Of a stretch of 29,224 bases of DNA, positions 22,368-29,224 are shown piece after piece (within the stretch, counting starts at the first letter, position 1; each line of letters starts with the position of its first letter). A model generated the notes under the pieces. That model made no database searches. It saw only the letters and a list, made by a program, of their open reading frames with translations, and had not been told where the DNA came from. The translations under genes and the position numbers were made by a program. The stretch comes from Mayfieldus sp038317345 (GTDB lineage: Bacteria > Actinomycetota > Thermoleophilia > Solirubrobacterales > 70-9). The stretch is from assembly GCA_038317345.1 (NCBI GenBank), contig JBBQBH010000039.1:1-29224 (forward strand), in the 5' to 3' direction.

Positions 22368-23963
22368 CTACCGCTCTCTTTCGAGCAGGCTGATCACGTA
22401 CCAGTCGGCCTCCTCCCAGAGCAGCGTCCGGAGGGAGGGATGCTGGCCTATGTACTCGTTGATGCGCGAACCGCGCCTCAGTATGCGTCCCCACCAGGCC
22501 TTCTCGGCGACCAGATTGCGCGTCGTCACCACGAAGAGCTGGCCGCGCGGCCGCAGCGCGGCGACCAGCTTCTGCCGAGCCGCGCTCAGCGCGGAGGGGC
22601 GGTCCAGATACTCGAGCACTCCGGCGATGACGATCAAATCGAACGTGCCGGGCAACGGGTCGGTGCGGAGGTCGAAGTGGGCCAAGCGAACATGGTCGCC
22701 CCAGTCTCGGCGTCCTCGGGCCCTCGCCAACGCGGCGGGGGAGAGGTCCACAGCCAGCAGCGACTCGCACCGGTCCGCCAGCATCTCGGTGAAGAAGCCC
22801 TCAGCGCAACCGAGCTCGAACACTTCGCCGAACAGGCGCCCGGCTCGCGCGCGGTCAAGCACCTCCATCTGGTGGCGGAAGCACTCCTGCTCCCGGAGGC
22901 TGCCGGCGTAGTTCCACGGATCCGGGGCGGCAAATTCGCTGCCGACTCGACGCCGGTTTCGTTTGGGCCCGTCCTCGACGGCTGCCTGCATGGCCCGCAC
23001 CAGATGCCAGGTGCTTTGCAGCGGCCCGATCCGACGCACGGCGCGCCGCAGACGCCCCTCGGGCTTCGCTGAGCTCGACGCGGTTACCGGCTCCCGGCGC
23101 CCGCCGAGCTTCGCTTCCCGCCACCCCGCCACGAGACCCGGGGGAAAACCGCGCAGGATCCCGCGACGGGGATCCGACCAGCGTGGCCGTCGACGTATCA
23201 GCCCGGCCGCGAGCCCTCGCACGCCGGCGTAGAGCTGCGCGGCCACCGAGCCGACGAGCCGCAGGTCACGGCGACGGAGGTGCTTGCCGTAGAACTTGCC
23301 CTGCCCCCGCGCATACCCGACGTAGACGTCCGCGAGCTGCTCCGGGGTGCGCCACGCCGTGTGCCAGACGACGAGTTCCGGGTCGTACCTGATCCGCTTG
23401 CCCGCCCTCACCCATCGGTAGGAGAGCTCATCGTCTTCGGCCGAAGGTTGCATTCGCTCGTCAAAGCCGCCCAGGGCGAGCACGGCTTCGCGGTGACAGG
23501 CCATGTTGCCGCCGTAGAGCATGCCCCAGCCCTGGGGCCCGAAATAGTCACGAGCAACCGGGTCGTCGATCGTGGCGGGAACCGTGTCGGGGTCACCATC
23601 GGCCAGGACGCGTCCGGTGAGGATCGTGTCGGGGTCGCCAGCGAGCGCTGCCCTGGCGACACCGACCCAGGAAGGGCTGACCCGACAGTCATCGTCGGTG
23701 ACGAGCACCAGGTCGTGCTTGGCCTCACGCAGGCCGACATTCAACCCCAGGCCCCGCCCGCGGCCGTCGCAGGCAACCAATCTCGCGCCGCTCTCGGTGA
23801 AGCGGGCGATGAGCTCGGCGACCCCGTCCTGTCGCCCCTGGACGACGACTATGACCTCCTCCGCCCGCGGGTCGCAGGCCGCGAGCGATTCCAGGCAGGC
23901 GGGCAGCAGTTCCACACGGCCTAGCGTCGGAACGATCACTGAGAGCGAAACGACCTCGGTCAC
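22368..23963 (-). CDS. Fused GT2 glycosyltransferase and NodS-like SAM methyltransferase
   Basis: The 531-residue protein has a GT2 domain at 1-240: VSLSVIVPTLGRVELLPACL, EVIVVVQG, DLVLVTDDDCRVSP (TDDD 89-92), YGGNMACHREAVLALGGFDE and AEDDELSYRWVRAGKR (ED at 176-177). A linker of about 100 residues leads to a methyltransferase: DPWNYAGSLREQE (348-360), VFELGCAEGFFTEMLADRC (381-399), LLAVDLSPAALARARGR and FDLIVIAGVLEYL. The DPWxY opening and the ELGCAEGxFTExLA motif match NodS-type methyltransferases. GTG 23963 overlaps the TGA of the ATPase gene (GTGA); the frame is open to 24239 but that would lie within the ATPase gene. The fusion may add and methylate a sugar in one step, perhaps capping a chain. 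Confidence 0.88.
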   Translation of the reverse strand: MTEVVSLSVIVPTLGRVELLPACLESLAACDPRAEEVIVVVQGRQDGVAELIARFTESGARLVACDGRGRGLGLNVGLREAKHDLVLVTDDDCRVSPSWVGVARAALAGDPDTILTGRVLADGDPDTVPATIDDPVARDYFGPQGWGMLYGGNMACHREAVLALGGFDERMQPSAEDDELSYRWVRAGKRIRYDPELVVWHTAWRTPEQLADVYVGYARGQGKFYGKHLRRRDLRLVGSVAAQLYAGVRGLAAGLIRRRPRWSDPRRGILRGFPPGLVAGWREAKLGGRREPVTASSSAKPEGRLRRAVRRIGPLQSTWHLVRAMQAAVEDGPKRNRRRVGSEFAAPDPWNYAGSLREQECFRHQMEVLDRARAGRLFGEVFELGCAEGFFTEMLADRCESLLAVDLSPAALARARGRRDWGDHVRLAHFDLRTDPLPGTFDLIVIAGVLEYLDRPSALSAARQKLVAALRPRGQLFVVTTRNLVAEKAWWGRILRRGSRINEYIGQHPSLRTLLWEEADWYVISLLERER

Positions 23964-25204
23964 TCGCCCGGGGCTGTCGCTGACCGATCGATCGGGGCGA
24001 CCTCCCAAGCGATCATTGGGGCAGCGGCCCGGCCGCGCTCCAGCTCGGGAGCCGTTTCGCTTGGTCGGGGGTGCAGCCGGAACCGGAGCACCTCCTCGTC
24101 GAGAAGGTCCTCGTGAGGTGTGCCGATCCAAAGCCGGACCACGAATTCCCCGGCCGCCAGCACGGGTGATATTAGGGCGATCGCCTCGTATTGGCCCGGC
24201 TCGTCGATGGTCTCGCCCGGACCTCGGGTATCCGACCAAGCGTCAACGAGCACCTGTACGCCATTGCGGTTGATCAGATAGAAGCCGAGGTCGATGCCCG
24301 GGATCCGCTCCTCTACCTGGACCAGGAAACGCAGGCTCAAGGGCTGATCGCGCCGCGGTGACACGACCACGCCGCCTTCCGCGTCGATGACTGCGACCGA
24401 TCGCAGCTGAACCGGCCTGCTCGGGTCGCGGGGGAATTCGGCCTTCGCTGACTCGACTCCGGAGCCCAGGTACGCCTCGACGACGCCTCCAGCGGCGCCG
24501 TCCTCGACGATCGAGCCCTGATCGAGCCAGACGACGCGGGGGCACAGGCGTGTCACCGCACCAAGGTCATGGCTGACGAAGACGACGGTGCGCCCTCGCT
24601 GCCCGAACTCCGACATCTTGCCCAGGCACTTGCGTTGGAACTCAGCATCTCCGGCGGCGAGGATCTCGTCGACCACGATGATCTCCGACTCCAGGTGGGC
24701 CGCGATGGCGAAGGCGAGCCGGAGGCGCATTCCGGAGGAGTAGCGCTTCAGCGGGGTGTCGAGGAACCTCTCCACCCCGCTGAAGCTCGCGATCTCCTCG
24801 AACTGTCGCCGTATGTCCGCCCGCGACATGCCGAGCACCGAGCCGTTGAGGTAGACGTTCTCGCGGCCGGTCAGCTCGGGGTGAAAGCCGGTACCAACCT
24901 CCAGCAGCGCCCCAACCCGGCCGCGCGTCCGGGCGACGCCGCTCGTCGGTTCCGTGATCCGCGCGAGCAGCTTCAAGAGCGTCGTCTTTCCGGCGCCGTT
25001 GCGGCCGATGACTCCGAGAGCCTGGCCCTCCTCCACGGCCAGGTCCAGATCGTGCAGGGCGCGGACCTCACGGTCGCGGCCGTTCGCTGATCTCCCGCGC
25101 CGAACCGCCGAGGCAAGGCTCTCGCGCAAGGTTCGGTATCGGCTGGACTCGCCCAGCCGATAGACCTTGCTCAACTGGCGAATGTCTATCGCGAGCTCGG
25201 CCAT
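23960..25204 (-). CDS. wzt: ABC transporter ATP-binding protein for polysaccharide export (Wzt-like)
   Basis: The 414-residue protein has IDIRQLSKVYRLGE at its start, Walker A GVIGRNGAGKTT (64-75), signature RYSSGMRLRLAFAIA (154-168), Walker B EIIVVDEILAAGD (174-186) and the H-loop VFVSHD. The Wzt-typical GALLEVGTGFHPELTGRENV (98-117) is present. Residues about 250-414 form a beta-rich C-terminal domain (VSPRRDQPLSLRFLVQVEER; FVVRLWIGTPHEDLLDEEVL) like the Wzt carbohydrate-binding domain, which in studied systems reads the chain end of the finished glycan. ATG 25204 shares one base with the permease stop (TAATG). Downstream is the GT2-methyltransferase fusion, with a 4-nt overlap. Confidence 0.93.
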   Translation of the reverse strand: MAELAIDIRQLSKVYRLGESSRYRTLRESLASAVRRGRSANGRDREVRALHDLDLAVEEGQALGVIGRNGAGKTTLLKLLARITEPTSGVARTRGRVGALLEVGTGFHPELTGRENVYLNGSVLGMSRADIRRQFEEIASFSGVERFLDTPLKRYSSGMRLRLAFAIAAHLESEIIVVDEILAAGDAEFQRKCLGKMSEFGQRGRTVVFVSHDLGAVTRLCPRVVWLDQGSIVEDGAAGGVVEAYLGSGVESAKAEFPRDPSRPVQLRSVAVIDAEGGVVVSPRRDQPLSLRFLVQVEERIPGIDLGFYLINRNGVQVLVDAWSDTRGPGETIDEPGQYEAIALISPVLAAGEFVVRLWIGTPHEDLLDEEVLRFRLHPRPSETAPELERGRAAAPMIAWEVAPIDRSATAPGE

Positions 25205-26109
25205 TAGATCCGGTCGGCGAAACGCCGCTCGACCCGTCCGAAGTAGAAGAGCGCAACGCCCACGATCGCGATCCAGGCCGCCAGCGAGACAAGGGCTGCC
25301 GCCCCGGGCGCGGGCCCGCCCGCGAGCGACCACCGGAAGCCGTCGATAACGGCCACCGCCGGGTTGATCGAGTACACGTACCGCCACACACCGTCGAATA
25401 GCGAAGACGGGTAGACGACCGGGCTCGCGAACAGCCAAAGCTGCAGCAGGAAGGGCAAGGCGTAGCGCACGTCCCGGTACTGGACGTTGAGGGCGGAGAG
25501 GAGAACGCCGACCGCGACCGCGACCGCGACCGCCGCGAGTACCCAGAGCGGAAGCAGGATCAGCGCCGCCGTGGGAGCAACGGCGTAGGCGGCCATGAAC
25601 ACCGCGAGGATCAGGAGGGACACGGCCAGGTCGACCAGCCCGGGAAGGACAGCCGCCACCGGAGCCAGGAGCCGCGGAAAGTAGACCTTGGTGACGAGCG
25701 CCTGCTGCTGGGCAAGCGATTCCGCCGCGCCAGCCACGCTGGCGGTGAGGTAGGTGAACACAGCGAATCCGGTGTATGCAAAGACCGGATAGGGAAGACC
25801 GTCGCTGGGAACCTTTGCGAGGTGGCCGAAGACCACGCTGAAGATCGCCACCCCCGCGAGCGGCTGGATGATCGCCCAGGCGACGCCGAAGAGCGTCTGC
25901 TTGTAGCGGAGCTTGAGATCGCGAAGCGCGAGGAGCAGCGCCAGCTCGCGGTAGGCGAAAAGCTCGGAGAGATCAAAATGCGGCAGCCAGCCCCGGGACG
26001 GCCTGTTCTCAACCCACTCCGGCCGGCTCGCGATGGGAACCTCCGCGCTCAGCTTCACGGCGGCTCCGGACCGGTCCTCGGTGATCGACCCGGGTGATTC
26101 AGCGCTCAT
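25204..26109 (-). CDS. wzm: ABC-2 type permease for polysaccharide export (Wzm-like)
   Basis: About 301 residues. After a roughly 45-residue cytoplasmic lead the protein shows the classic RDLKLRYKQTLFGVAWAIIQ (63-82), the ABC-2 permease coupling segment, then six membrane helices. LLSALNVQYRDVRYALPFLL and LFASPVVYPSSLF are further signature stretches. It forms the membrane channel for the adjacent ATPase. The frame is open to 26256, but ATG 26109 is used because the divergent gene begins at 26165 and a TAACCT box lies 8 nt before this ATG. A helix contains alternating Ala-Val encoded by four perfect GACCGC units (plus-strand 25510-25533). Confidence 0.9.
   Translation of the reverse strand: MSAESPGSITEDRSGAAVKLSAEVPIASRPEWVENRPSRGWLPHFDLSELFAYRELALLLALRDLKLRYKQTLFGVAWAIIQPLAGVAIFSVVFGHLAKVPSDGLPYPVFAYTGFAVFTYLTASVAGAAESLAQQQALVTKVYFPRLLAPVAAVLPGLVDLAVSLLILAVFMAAYAVAPTAALILLPLWVLAAVAVAVAVGVLLSALNVQYRDVRYALPFLLQLWLFASPVVYPSSLFDGVWRYVYSINPAVAVIDGFRWSLAGGPAPGAAALVSLAAWIAIVGVALFYFGRVERRFADRI
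25510..25533. repeat. Four tandem GACCGC hexamers inside the permease gene
   Basis: A 24-bp perfect tandem repeat encoding Ala-Val pairs in a membrane helix on the minus strand. Unit changes would keep the frame but change helix length by two residues. Confidence 0.8.
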
Positions 26110-26117
26110 CGCGGAAG

Positions 26118-26123
26118 AGGTTA
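26118..26123 (-). promoter_or_regulatory. Putative -10 box for the Wzm-Wzt operon
   Basis: TAACCT on the minus strand, 8 nt before ATG 26109, where no Shine-Dalgarno sequence is seen. Confidence 0.3.
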
Positions 26124-26151
26124 GCGGCGGCGACCGGCGGCGACGCGTGGC

Positions 26152-26157
26152 TACCAT
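26152..26157 (+). promoter_or_regulatory. Putative -10 box for the methyltransferase gene at 26165
   Basis: TACCAT, 7 nt before ATG 26165. It overlaps an earlier ATG (26156), which argues that 26165 is the start. Confidence 0.35.
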
Positions 26158-26164
26158 GCCCAGC

Positions 26165-26968
26165 ATGCAGGGCAAACCGCTCCGGCTCGCCGTTGCCCGC
26201 GCGCGTCGCAGGCTGCGGACCGCCTGGACCAGGTTTCGTCCCTTCCCGCGGGACAACGTTGCCTACAACCGGAGGCTTTGGGACCTGTATTCCCGTAATT
26301 GGGACGATCCCCGGTTCAGGAAGGACCAGCTCGACCCACGCGCCCCTGCCTCGATCGATCCGGGCGCGTTTCGCGTCCTGGGCGAGGAATGGTCAAGCCA
26401 AGCCGCGGTCGACGGCGTTCTCGACGAGTTCATATACCCCTTCATCGCCGCCGACGACGTCGCCGCCGAGATCGGGGTCGGCGGGGGCCGGATCGCGGTT
26501 CGAGTCGCCCCGAAGGTTGCCCGCCTACTCTGCTTCGACGTATCGGCGAAGATGCTGGATCGGGCCAGGACCGCCTTGTCGCGGCACTCGAACGTCGAGT
26601 TCATCCTCCTGGACGGGCCCCGCGTGCCCCGCGAGCTGGCGGGTCGCCTCGACTTCATCTACGCCTTCGACGTGTTCATGCATTTGGACCTGCACACGAT
26701 GTGGAAGTACGTGCAGGAGATGTCCCTTGCCCTGCGTCCCGGGGGCCGGGCGCTGGTGCACGCGCCGAACCTTGCCGCCCCGGCCGGCTGGGAGATGTTC
26801 GCTGAGCAAGACAGCTACAGCGTCGAGGACGGATGGTTCGTTTCTCCGGAGATCGTGCGCGCGCTCGTCGCGCACACCGACCTGATCCCGCTCAAGGAAT
26901 CCCATCCCGACCCCTCCAACCTGTACTTCAACCGGGACTACCTCGTTGTGCTCCAGAAGCCGGGATAG
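26165..26968 (+). CDS. Class I SAM-dependent methyltransferase
   Basis: About 267 residues from ATG 26165. The basic N-terminus (PLRLAVARARRRLRTAWTRF) may be membrane-associated. VAAEIGVGGGRIAVRVAP (99-116) is motif I, LLCFDVSAKMLDRARTAL the acidic strand, LDFIYAFDVFMHLDLHTMWK motif II and LALRPGGRALVHAPN motif III. The DVFMHLD segment is the common DxxxH helper region of type 11/12 enzymes. NVAYNRRLWDLYSRNWDDP resembles the substrate-recognition start of glycan-locus methyltransferases. It is divergent from the exporter operon (55 nt between starts) and followed after 25 nt by another methyltransferase, so the pair is likely co-transcribed. The longer frame from 26033 would run into the permease gene and is not used. 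Confidence 0.84.
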   Translation: MQGKPLRLAVARARRRLRTAWTRFRPFPRDNVAYNRRLWDLYSRNWDDPRFRKDQLDPRAPASIDPGAFRVLGEEWSSQAAVDGVLDEFIYPFIAADDVAAEIGVGGGRIAVRVAPKVARLLCFDVSAKMLDRARTALSRHSNVEFILLDGPRVPRELAGRLDFIYAFDVFMHLDLHTMWKYVQEMSLALRPGGRALVHAPNLAAPAGWEMFAEQDSYSVEDGWFVSPEIVRALVAHTDLIPLKESHPDPSNLYFNRDYLVVLQKPG

Positions 26969-26993
26969 GCGCCGATTGCAATGATCCGTCGCC

Positions 26994-27893
26994 GTGGGGC
27001 GCGTCACCGCATGGCTGCGTGGGCTCAGATCAAGCGGCTATGCGGTTTTTCGGCGTGAAATGCGGCGCGCCGGCTTCGACGTCGTTCGAGCGGACTATTC
27101 CAGCCCGGTCCCCGACCTCCCGCATCTACCGGCATCAGTCTGGGGGCGCAAAAGCGAACTGCAGGGCATCGACATGCGAATCGAAGAAGCGTTTTGCCTC
27201 CTCGAAGGGGAGCTGGCCGACTACTTAGGGGAGAGTTCCCGAGCCGGCCCCGCGCGTGACCGCGGATTCCGACGTGACAACGGCACGTTCGGTGACGGCG
27301 ATGAAGATCTGCTTCACGCAGTCATCCGCTGGCTAAAACCCGATCGAGTGATCGAGATCGGCTCGGGTTATTCCACCCTGGTCCTCGACAGTGCCTGCGA
27401 AATGAATCGGCGCGAAGGCTCCGAGTCAAGATACGACGTGTTCGATCCGTACTGGGAGCGGCAAGTGGACGGCTCCGCGCTCGCCCGGGCACAGCTCAAC
27501 GCTGTCATGGCCCAAGAGATTCCTGCCTCCGCCTTCGCGGAACTCGGTTCGCGCGACGTCCTGTTCATCGATTCGACGCACACTGTCAAGTTCGGAAGCG
27601 ATGTCGTTCGGCTGATCCTTGACGTTCTCCCGTCATTGGCCCCTGGTGTGTACGTGCATGTGCACGACATCTACCTTCCACGCGACTATCCCCGCTCCTG
27701 GATCGAGCAGGAGGCCTGGTACTGGACCGAGCAGTACCTCTTACAGGCGTTCTTGTGCCAGAACCCCCTCTGGGAGGTCGTGCTGCCGGCCGCCGCCATG
27801 GCCGAAGCGGATCTCAGACGGCTGAGGGCGACCATTGCAGGGCTCGGCGCCGCACCGGAGCCGGGGTCGTTCTGGATGCGTCGGGTCTCGTAA
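26994..27893 (+). CDS. Class I SAM-dependent methyltransferase (Methyltransf_24-like)
   Basis: The 299-residue protein has RVIEIGSGYSTLVLDSA (118-134), a motif I typical of the Methyltransf_24 group, YDVFDPYWERQ as the acidic strand, DVLFIDSTHTVKFGSDVVRL as the DxxH helper and LAPGVYVHVHDIYLPRDYP, in which HxHDI is the group's metal- or substrate-site strand. The last part (WIEQEAWYWTEQYLLQAFLC) is aromatic-rich and helical. Such proteins are frequent in actinobacterial polysaccharide clusters. GTG 26994 is assigned without a good ribosome site. It converges on the acyl-CoA dehydrogenase gene with 46 nt between stops and closes the polysaccharide region. Confidence 0.82.
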   Translation: MGRVTAWLRGLRSSGYAVFRREMRRAGFDVVRADYSSPVPDLPHLPASVWGRKSELQGIDMRIEEAFCLLEGELADYLGESSRAGPARDRGFRRDNGTFGDGDEDLLHAVIRWLKPDRVIEIGSGYSTLVLDSACEMNRREGSESRYDVFDPYWERQVDGSALARAQLNAVMAQEIPASAFAELGSRDVLFIDSTHTVKFGSDVVRLILDVLPSLAPGVYVHVHDIYLPRDYPRSWIEQEAWYWTEQYLLQAFLCQNPLWEVVLPAAAMAEADLRRLRATIAGLGAAPEPGSFWMRRVS

Positions 27894-27914
27894 GTCGGTG
27901 CGATTACCGAGACC
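27884..27914. terminator. Possible hairpin terminator between convergent genes
   Basis: GGTCTCG at 27884-27890 pairs with CGAGACC at 27908-27914 around a 17-nt loop that includes the plus-strand TAA. No T-run follows. Weak call. Confidence 0.3.
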
Positions 27915-27939
27915 GGTACCGCTGCGCCCGGTTCCCGAA

Positions 27940-29082
27940 CTACAATCCCAGCGTCTTCGCGATGATGTTGCGCTGGATCTCGGAGGTGCCGCCGTAGATC
28001 GTCGATACCAGGGTCTGGCGCACGAGCCGCTCCATGTCGTACTCGGACGAGTAGCCGTAGCCGCCCATCATCTGCATCCCCTCCAGCGCCACCTTCTTCG
28101 CGAGCTCGGTGACGTGCAGCTTCACCATCGACGCCTCGCGGGGGAGCATGCGGTCGGGGTCCTCGTCGGTCAGTGACGCCACCCACCAGGTCATCAGCCG
28201 CGCCGCCTCGAGCTCGGTGGCGAGATCGGCGAGCCTGTGCTGGAGCGCCTGGAAGGAGCCGATCGGGCGGCCGAACTGACGCCGCTCTTTGACGTAGGCG
28301 AGGACGTCGTCGAAGGCGCGCTGGGCGATCCCGAGCATCGTCGCGGCGAGGATCAGCCGCTCGACGTTGAGCCCCGCCATCAGCTGAGTCCAGCCGGCGT
28401 CGACGTCGCCAAGCACCGCATTGGCGGGCGCCTCGCAGTCCGTCAGGTAGAGATGGTTGGTTTCGCGCCCGCCCATCGTGTCGATCGGCTGTATCTCCAT
28501 CCCGTCGGCGTCGCGTGGCACGAAGATCATCGAGAGGCCCTGGTGCTTGTCCTCGCCCTTGGTCGTGCGGGCGACGATCAGCACGTGATCGGCGATGTGG
28601 GCGTTGGAGCAGAACACCTTCTGGCCGTTGATCACGTAGCCGCCGTTGACACGCTTCGCCTCGGTGGTCAGCGAGCCGACGTCGGAGCCGGCCTCGGGCT
28701 CGGTCATCGCGATCGCCTCCACCGACCCGGAGGCGATGCCGCCGAGCACATCGGTCTTCTGCTCCTCGGTCCCGAAGCGCCGGGTGGCGCCGGCGACGAT
28801 CAGGGTCGTCGCGTAGCCGCCGATCGGGGCGAGGCCGCGCGAGCTCTCCTCCATGAACAGGCAGGCGTCGAGCATCGTGCCGCCGGAGCCGCCGTACTGC
28901 TCGGGGATCGTCACGCCGAGCCAGCCCAGCTCGGCCATGTGCTTGTAGAGCCCGGCGTTGTGGGCCTCGGTGTAGCCAGCGGTCAGCTTCTCGCGCTGCT
29001 CGGCGGTCCCGCACTCGCGCTGGCAGAAGTCGCGAATCGCGGCGACGAAGTCCTGTTGCTCATCGCTGAGCGAGAAGTCCAT
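27940..29082 (-). CDS. Acyl-CoA dehydrogenase (FadE-like)
   Basis: The 380-residue protein has the full three-domain acyl-CoA dehydrogenase layout: helical start MDFSLSDEQQDFVAAIRDFC, the FAD and substrate segment AIAMTEPEAGSDVGSLTTEA (123-142), VFCSNAHIADHVLIVART, and the C-terminal IYGGTSEIQRNIIAKTLGL (362-380). The catalytic Glu of medium-chain enzymes would be in YEGT near 364, but that position is Gly. LNVERLILAA (E241) matches the alternative base position seen in isovaleryl-CoA and long-chain enzymes, so the protein is expected to be active. It oxidises an acyl-CoA to a 2-enoyl-CoA in fatty acid, branched-chain or sterol-type breakdown. Codon use is strongly GC-biased and regular, unlike the glycan genes. 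Start ATG 29082; the upstream gene ends 12 nt before it. Confidence 0.95.
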   Translation of the reverse strand: MDFSLSDEQQDFVAAIRDFCQRECGTAEQREKLTAGYTEAHNAGLYKHMAELGWLGVTIPEQYGGSGGTMLDACLFMEESSRGLAPIGGYATTLIVAGATRRFGTEEQKTDVLGGIASGSVEAIAMTEPEAGSDVGSLTTEAKRVNGGYVINGQKVFCSNAHIADHVLIVARTTKGEDKHQGLSMIFVPRDADGMEIQPIDTMGGRETNHLYLTDCEAPANAVLGDVDAGWTQLMAGLNVERLILAATMLGIAQRAFDDVLAYVKERRQFGRPIGSFQALQHRLADLATELEAARLMTWWVASLTDEDPDRMLPREASMVKLHVTELAKKVALEGMQMMGGYGYSSEYDMERLVRQTLVSTIYGGTSEIQRNIIAKTLGL

Positions 29083-29094
29083 TCGGCGGCCAGG

Positions 29095-29224
29095 CTAGCT
29101 ATGGCGCTCGATCAACGCTTCGAGCATGCTGATGAAGTCCTCTTGGCGCCCGGCCGAGATCGGTATCTGTGGGGCACGGCGGCGTAGGACGGCGACCTCG
29201 ACGAGTTCGTTACTGAGCGCCTGC
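29095..29224 (-). CDS. C-terminal end of an unidentified protein (partial)
   Basis: The frame enters from the right edge and stops at TAG 29097-29095, giving 42 residues including NELVEVAVLRRRAPQIPISA and EDFISMLEALIERHS. The codon pattern is GC-biased like the acyl-CoA dehydrogenase gene and the helical end looks like a real protein. I do not recognise the family from this piece. With only 12 nt to the next start it probably forms an operon with the dehydrogenase, hinting at acyl-CoA metabolism. Confidence 0.65.
   Translation of the reverse strand, partial: QALSNELVEVAVLRRRAPQIPISAGRQEDFISMLEALIERHS

Noticed and set aside
28237..29187. 316-codon plus-strand frame and a long minus-strand frame (27686-29014) over the acyl-CoA dehydrogenase
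   Set aside because: Both are shadows of the strongly GC-biased dehydrogenase gene; the low-complexity translations (runs of Arg, Asp, Gly, Val) have no domain.
1..29224. CRISPR array, tRNA, rRNA or prophage
   Set aside because: No regularly spaced repeats, no cloverleaf-like or rRNA sequence, and no phage structural genes were seen on either strand.

Overview
The window is high-GC DNA dominated by a cell-surface polysaccharide biosynthesis and export region: glycosyltransferases, many SAM-dependent methyltransferases, a Wzx-type flippase, polymerase and ligase proteins, a Wzz/BY-kinase, polysaccharide deacetylases and an ABC-2 glycan exporter. Frequent GTG and TTG starts, the TPR-tailed O-antigen ligase family protein, an ECF-type sigma factor with a small one-helix partner, and a final acyl-CoA dehydrogenase gene suggest a high-GC actinobacterium. 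Class Thermoleophilia (Solirubrobacter/Gaiella-like) is my best guess. That placement is inference from protein style, not from a marker gene.

Layout: (1) 1-10142 is a Wzx/Wzy-type block. It holds the tail of a nucleotide-sugar epimerase, a fused sugar-phosphate transferase plus GT4 (240-2570), then on the minus strand a methyltransferase, a GT4, a GT2 and a polymerase (6882 down to 2432), and on the plus strand a flippase, a GT4 and a methyltransferase (7018-10142). (2) 10143-10751 has no intact gene but holds a frameshifted small gene. (3) 10752-12293 is the Wzz/BY-kinase, divergent from an ECF-like sigma factor (12401-12943). (4) 12927-14607 is an insertion with 17-bp terminal inverted repeats, flanked by a 7-bp direct repeat. 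It carries one intact methyltransferase and three decayed fragments. (5) 14628-16903 holds a small anti-sigma-like membrane protein coupled to an O-antigen ligase/polymerase. (6) 16957-26109 holds a decayed GT2, a GT4, two deacetylase genes (one fused to GT2), methyltransferases, a GT2-NodS fusion and the Wzt/Wzm exporter. (7) 26165-27893 holds two more methyltransferases. (8) 27940-29224 leaves the glycan region for acyl-CoA metabolism.

How it fits together (inference): the fused transferase would load a sugar phosphate on a polyprenyl carrier. The GT2 and GT4 enzymes extend the unit, methyltransferases and deacetylases decorate it, and the flippase plus polymerase/ligase assemble it under the Wzz/BY-kinase. 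A second glycan would be made in the cytoplasm and exported by Wzm/Wzt, whose ATPase has a C-terminal glycan-binding-type domain. The sigma/anti-sigma-like pair sits between the chain-length kinase and the ligase and may regulate them.

The most notable points are three multidomain fusion enzymes, a perfect 20-bp hairpin inside an antisense gene overlap, an insertion that can be removed on paper to restore convergent sigma and anti-sigma-like genes sharing a TTAA stop, a CTG start with a strong Shine-Dalgarno sequence on the sigma gene, and a recurring -10 box placed 6-8 nt before start codons that suggests leaderless mRNAs.
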